Source: NCEH01 sp002257205 (GTDB taxonomy: Bacteria; Pseudomonadota; Alphaproteobacteria; Rhizobiales; Xanthobacteraceae). Taken from it: 64,000 nt of DNA. The notes under the pieces are model-generated. The model searched no databases, was not told where the DNA came from, and saw only the letters and a program-made list of their open reading frames with translations. The translations under genes were made by a program, and so were the position numbers. The stretch is taken from the NCBI RefSeq assembly GCF_043195105.1, contig NZ_JBAFWO010000001.1, one strand, 5' to 3'. Positions 61,274 to 64,000 of the stretch are shown here, one piece after another (positions within the stretch are counted from its first letter, which is position 1; every line of letters begins with the position of its first letter).

Positions 61274-61337
61274 GGCCTCAGAGGGTCCAGGCCTCAGAGG
61301 GTCCAGGCCTCAGAGGGTCCAGGCCTCAGAGGGTCCA
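61274..61337. repeat. Four exact tandem copies of a 16-base unit
   Basis: GGCCTCAGAGGGTCCA is repeated four times without mismatch at 61274-61289, 61290-61305, 61306-61321 and 61322-61337. The rightmost unit contains the stop codon and last three codons of the Sll0783-like gene, so the array arose by duplication of that gene's 3' end. It fills most of the gap between this gene and the nitrilase gene and so lies inside the operon message. Confidence 0.95.
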
Positions 61338-61808
61338 AGTGTCGAGGATGAAGGCGTTGTCCCGGCGGTGGAGCAGCACCAGGTCCAGCACGTCCAGCGG
61401 GCTGATGGGGGTGATGCCGGGGATCAGCGAAGGTTCGCCATGGCCGTAGAGGGCCTGGAGCGCGAAGCGGCAGGCATAGACCTTGCCGCCCTCTTCCATG
61501 AATTTGGTGATCTGGTTGTTGAAATTCTGATGGCCGGGGAAAGCCTCGTCGCCGAGCTTGGGGAAGCCGCGCTGCACGCCCAGCGTCACGCCGGGGCCAT
61601 AGAGCAGGATCGAGGTCTCGAAGCCCTTGCGCTTGAGGCGGGTGGCCTGGAGCAGATTGACGAAGCCGATGGAGCCTTCGAACGCCACGGTGTGGAAGGT
61701 CACGAGCGCCTTCTCGCCGGGCAGGGCTTTGACGTCCTCGAACTTCTTGTCCTCGTAATCGACGAAGAAATCACCCTTCTGGTGGGCGGGGGCGGTCACG
61801 GCGGGCAT
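61326..61808 (-). CDS. MSMEG_0572/Sll0783-family protein (Nit1C, nitrogen-starvation-related)
   Basis: A 160-residue protein, first gene of the Nit1C run. Family segments are GDFFVDYEDKKFEDVKALPG, VTFHTVAFEGSIGFVNLLQA and LLYGPGVTLGVQRGFPKLGD; the fold resembles DsrE-like proteins. The Synechocystis homologue Sll0783 is induced by nitrogen starvation and affects polyhydroxybutyrate accumulation. The biochemical role is unknown. Its stop codon lies in a 16-base tandem array. It is divergent from the MocR-type regulator. Confidence 0.92.
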   Translation of the reverse strand: MPAVTAPAHQKGDFFVDYEDKKFEDVKALPGEKALVTFHTVAFEGSIGFVNLLQATRLKRKGFETSILLYGPGVTLGVQRGFPKLGDEAFPGHQNFNNQITKFMEEGGKVYACRFALQALYGHGEPSLIPGITPISPLDVLDLVLLHRRDNAFILDTWTL

Positions 61809-62167
61809 GCGGAACTCCTCGTTGGGTGGGCCCCTTGGCGTGCGGGGCTGACGAGGAGATTTGCAATCAATGTGCCAATTTGGCTGTTTTTTGAAACAGT
61901 CAATAATATCAGCGATACACAGTCAATTATACATTCAATTACGAGATCTGCGGTGCGCGCCCGATGATTAAGCCCTGGGCGATCTGCGCAACATGCAGGC
62001 GTCGCATGCACAAAAGTCCAGCAAGCACAAGGCTCGGGCCTAGCCGTAAAATCCGCCCTCCCGGAACATCCCGGAGGTGACAAGGCCATGATGCAACACT
62101 ATACAGTCAATTTCTGGGGGACGCAAAAGCATCGCGTCGCGGCACGAAGGATTGAAGACGCATCGCC
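61809..62167. promoter_or_regulatory. Divergent promoter region with repeated ACAGTCAAT motifs
   Basis: This 359-base region is AT-rich in its middle, unlike the rest of the window. The nonamer ACAGTCAAT occurs three times in direct orientation: 61896-61904, 61919-61927 (23 bases apart, about two helical turns) and 62103-62111, 57 bases before the MocR start. A partial copy (ACATTCAAT) is at 61931. The first copy also sits in a small dyad, CTGTTT/AAACAG. MocR proteins often bind direct repeats next to their own gene, so these are candidate operators. Confidence 0.6.
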
Positions 62168-63553
62168 ATGGTTGACTGGACGCCGGACCTGACGCGCAGC
62201 GACAAGCCGCGCTATCTCGCCATCGCCGACATCATCGCCGAAGACATCCGCGCAGGTCGCCTGTCCGTGGGCGATCGCCTGCCGCCCCAGCGCAAGCTGG
62301 CGGATCGGCTGGCGGTGGATTTCACCACCGTGGCGCGCGGCTATGTGGAGGCGCAGAAGCGCGGTCTCGTGGAATCGCGCGTCGGACAAGGCACGTTCGT
62401 GCGCGCCCCGATCCGCCCGGCGCCCGCTCCGGTGCGCCACAACCGGCCCGAGCCGGCCGATCTTTCCATGAACCTCCCGCCCGAGCCGGACGATCCGGAG
62501 CTGATCGCGCGCATGCAGGACGGCGTGGCGCAGGTGAGCCGCGATCTCGTCTCCCTGCTGCGCTACCAGGGCTTCGGCGGCGCGCCTGCCGACAAGGACG
62601 CCGCCTCCGCCTGGCTCAGCCGGCGCGGGCTGGTACCGGCGCAGGAACGCATCTTCGTCACCCCCGGCGCCCATTCCGCGCTCATGGGCATTTTGGGCCT
62701 GCTGGCGAAGCCCGGCGATACCGTTCTGTGCGAGAGCCTGACCTATCCCGGCACGCGCTCGATTGCGGCCCAACTCGGCCTGCGCCTCGCCGGTCTGCCG
62801 ATGGATCGCGAGGGCATCGATCCCGACGCGTTCGCGGACGCCTGCACGCGGCTCGCGCCGAAGGCGCTCTATCTCAATCCCACGCTTCAGAACCCCACCA
62901 CGCTGACCATCCCCGAAAGCCGGCGCGCGGCCATCGCGTCGGTGGCCCGGCGCTTCAGCGTGCCGATCGTGGAGGATGACGCCTATGGCTTCATCCCGGT
63001 GCAGCGCATCGCCCCGTTCGCGGCGCTGGCGCCGGACATCACGTGGCATATCGCCGGCCTTGCCAAATGCATCGGCGCCGGCCTGCGCGCGGCTTATGTG
63101 CTGGTACCGGATGTGCGCTCCGGCTGGCCGTTCGCCGCCGCGATCCGCGCCGCCAATGTCATGGCCTCGCCGCTCACCGTGGCGCTGGCCACCCGCTGGA
63201 TCGAGGACGGCACGGCCGATTCCATCCTGCGCTTCATCCGCGCCGAGACCGCCGCCCGCCAGACCTTGGCGGCGCAGATCTTGCCCGCCGGCACGTTCCG
63301 CGCCGATCCTTTGAGCTTCAATCTCTGGATCGAACTGCCCGAGCCCTGGACCCGCTCGGCCTTCGTCGGGCACATGCGCTCCACCGGCATCGGCATCGTG
63401 GCAAGCGACGCCTTCGCCGCCGACGGCAATCCCCCGGAAGCCGCGCGGGTGTGCCTGGGCGGGCCGGTCAGTCGCGAGAAGGTGCGCGGCGCGCTCGAAT
63501 ACATGGCCCATGCCTTGAGCCACTCGCCGGAGCATGCTTCGACCGTGTTGTGA
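62168..63553 (+). CDS. MocR/PdxR-type PLP-dependent transcriptional regulator
   Basis: A 461-residue fusion. Residues about 1-80 are a GntR winged helix-turn-helix (PRYLAIADIIAEDIRAGRLS, LPPQRKLADRLAVDFTTVAR). Residues about 100-450 are an aminotransferase-I fold with YLNPTLQNPTTLTIPESRR, VEDDAYG and the PLP-binding lysine Lys300 in AGLAKCIGAGLR. Such regulators sense pyridoxal phosphate or an amino-group-containing ligand. Divergent position makes it the probable regulator of the Nit1C operon. The lysine loop reads AKCIGAG rather than SKxxxPG, so whether PLP is bound should be tested. Confidence 0.9.
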   Translation: MVDWTPDLTRSDKPRYLAIADIIAEDIRAGRLSVGDRLPPQRKLADRLAVDFTTVARGYVEAQKRGLVESRVGQGTFVRAPIRPAPAPVRHNRPEPADLSMNLPPEPDDPELIARMQDGVAQVSRDLVSLLRYQGFGGAPADKDAASAWLSRRGLVPAQERIFVTPGAHSALMGILGLLAKPGDTVLCESLTYPGTRSIAAQLGLRLAGLPMDREGIDPDAFADACTRLAPKALYLNPTLQNPTTLTIPESRRAAIASVARRFSVPIVEDDAYGFIPVQRIAPFAALAPDITWHIAGLAKCIGAGLRAAYVLVPDVRSGWPFAAAIRAANVMASPLTVALATRWIEDGTADSILRFIRAETAARQTLAAQILPAGTFRADPLSFNLWIELPEPWTRSAFVGHMRSTGIGIVASDAFAADGNPPEAARVCLGGPVSREKVRGALEYMAHALSHSPEHASTVL

Positions 63554-63559
63554 GGCGCT

Positions 63560-64000
63560 TCATCCGCGCCGCTTGCAGCCCGCGCCGAGCCGGTAGAGCC
63601 GCGCGTCGGGCCGGCGCGCCACGGTGCCGACTTGCGGGCTGCTGAGCGCCCCGGTGATGGCGAAGGGATAGCCGAGGTCGTTTTCCTTGCCATCGAGCGG
63701 GCGCGGCTCGGCATAGATGTTGATGGTGTTGCGCGGCAGATCGATGGTGCCGCGCCCGACCACGCGCACATGGTCGGTCTCGATCACCACTGCCGGCGCG
63801 GTGCGCGCCACCCCGGCGGTGAAGGATAGGGGCGCGCTGACGCAGCGCAGCGCCGTGCTGTCACTGCGCACCGCCTCGTTGAACAGGCCGGCGATGATGC
63901 CGAGGCCGGCGAGGTCCAGCTTGCCGGTGGCAAGCCGCCCGCCCGTCAGGCCCACCGAGAGCGTGCCGTTCAGCGTGCGCAGCAGGGCGGCGTCGGACGT
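63560..64000 (-). CDS. AsmA-family protein, C-terminal fragment
   Basis: The frame is open to the right edge, so only about the last 146 residues are seen. They contain LLRTLNGTLSVGLTGGRLAT, LSFTAGVARTAPAVVIETDH and VVGRGTIDLPRNTINIYAEP, the typical end of AsmA proteins (large envelope proteins of the inner membrane and periplasm linked to outer-membrane lipid transport). The tail ends with GAGCKRRG. It is convergent with the MocR gene, six bases away. Confidence 0.85.
   Translation of the reverse strand, partial: TSDAALLRTLNGTLSVGLTGGRLATGKLDLAGLGIIAGLFNEAVRSDSTALRCVSAPLSFTAGVARTAPAVVIETDHVRVVGRGTIDLPRNTINIYAEPRPLDGKENDLGYPFAITGALSSPQVGTVARRPDARLYRLGAGCKRRG

Noticed and set aside
61274..61337. 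CRISPR-like array
   Set aside because: The 16-base units are directly adjacent without spacers, so it is a simple tandem repeat.

Overview
The window is a GC-rich, gene-dense piece of an alphaproteobacterial chromosome, most likely Hyphomicrobiales (Rhizobiales) and perhaps Xanthobacteraceae. The basis is the metX-metW / SAM-methyltransferase / gloB / DUF985 block, the Suv3-type helicase start at the left edge, the 180-kDa-class NAD-glutamate dehydrogenase and the AsmA tail at the right edge. The genus is not determined. An exact copy of the 16-bp ParB site parS at 42765-42780 suggests the primary chromosome, not very far from the replication origin. I see no tRNA, rRNA, CRISPR, prophage or insertion sequence.

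Layout. 1-6.7 kb: housekeeping (helicase start, metX, metW, methyltransferase, gloB, DUF985 cupin), two small secreted proteins, a mosaic palindromic repeat and a sulfotransferase. 6.7-12.4 kb: giant NAD-glutamate dehydrogenase divergent from an AhpD-like protein with an unusual histone-like N-terminal tail. 12.8-19.5 kb: complete branched-chain-amino-acid-type ABC transporter (livG-F-J-H-M) followed by a gamma-glutamyltransferase-family gene. 19.7-25.5 kb: complete peptide/nickel-type ABC transporter on the minus strand. 26-40.2 kb: an efflux region with an adaptor/RND pair on the minus strand, diverging from a plus-strand run of ECF sigma factor, anti-sigma-like protein, periplasmic metal-sensor-like protein and an mdtABC-type adaptor plus two RND pumps.

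40.6-52.4 kb: a surface-glycan or protein-glycosylation island with a SPINDLY/OGT-type transferase, a CmcI-like protein, two FkbM methyltransferases, a radical SAM/SPASM protein, two glycosyltransferases, a cupin epimerase, a sugar C-methyltransferase and a glucose-1-phosphate cytidylyltransferase. Most neighbours are translationally coupled, and a probable unannotated 58-aa gene sits between the last two.

52.6-63.6 kb: a complete Nit1C cluster read on the minus strand: Sll0783-like protein, nitrilase, MSMEG_0568 radical SAM, MSMEG_0567 GNAT, Sll0787 AIR-synthase-like, MSMEG_0565 glycosyltransferase, MSMEG_0570 and MSMEG_0569 flavoprotein. It is extended by an LnmK-like double-hotdog protein and a CoA-transferase, and diverges from a MocR-type regulator with repeated operator-like motifs in the shared intergenic region. 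The core has been tied to nitrile/cyanide assimilation in Pseudomonas, but most of its enzymatic steps and its product are unknown. This is the best candidate for an incompletely described system in the window.
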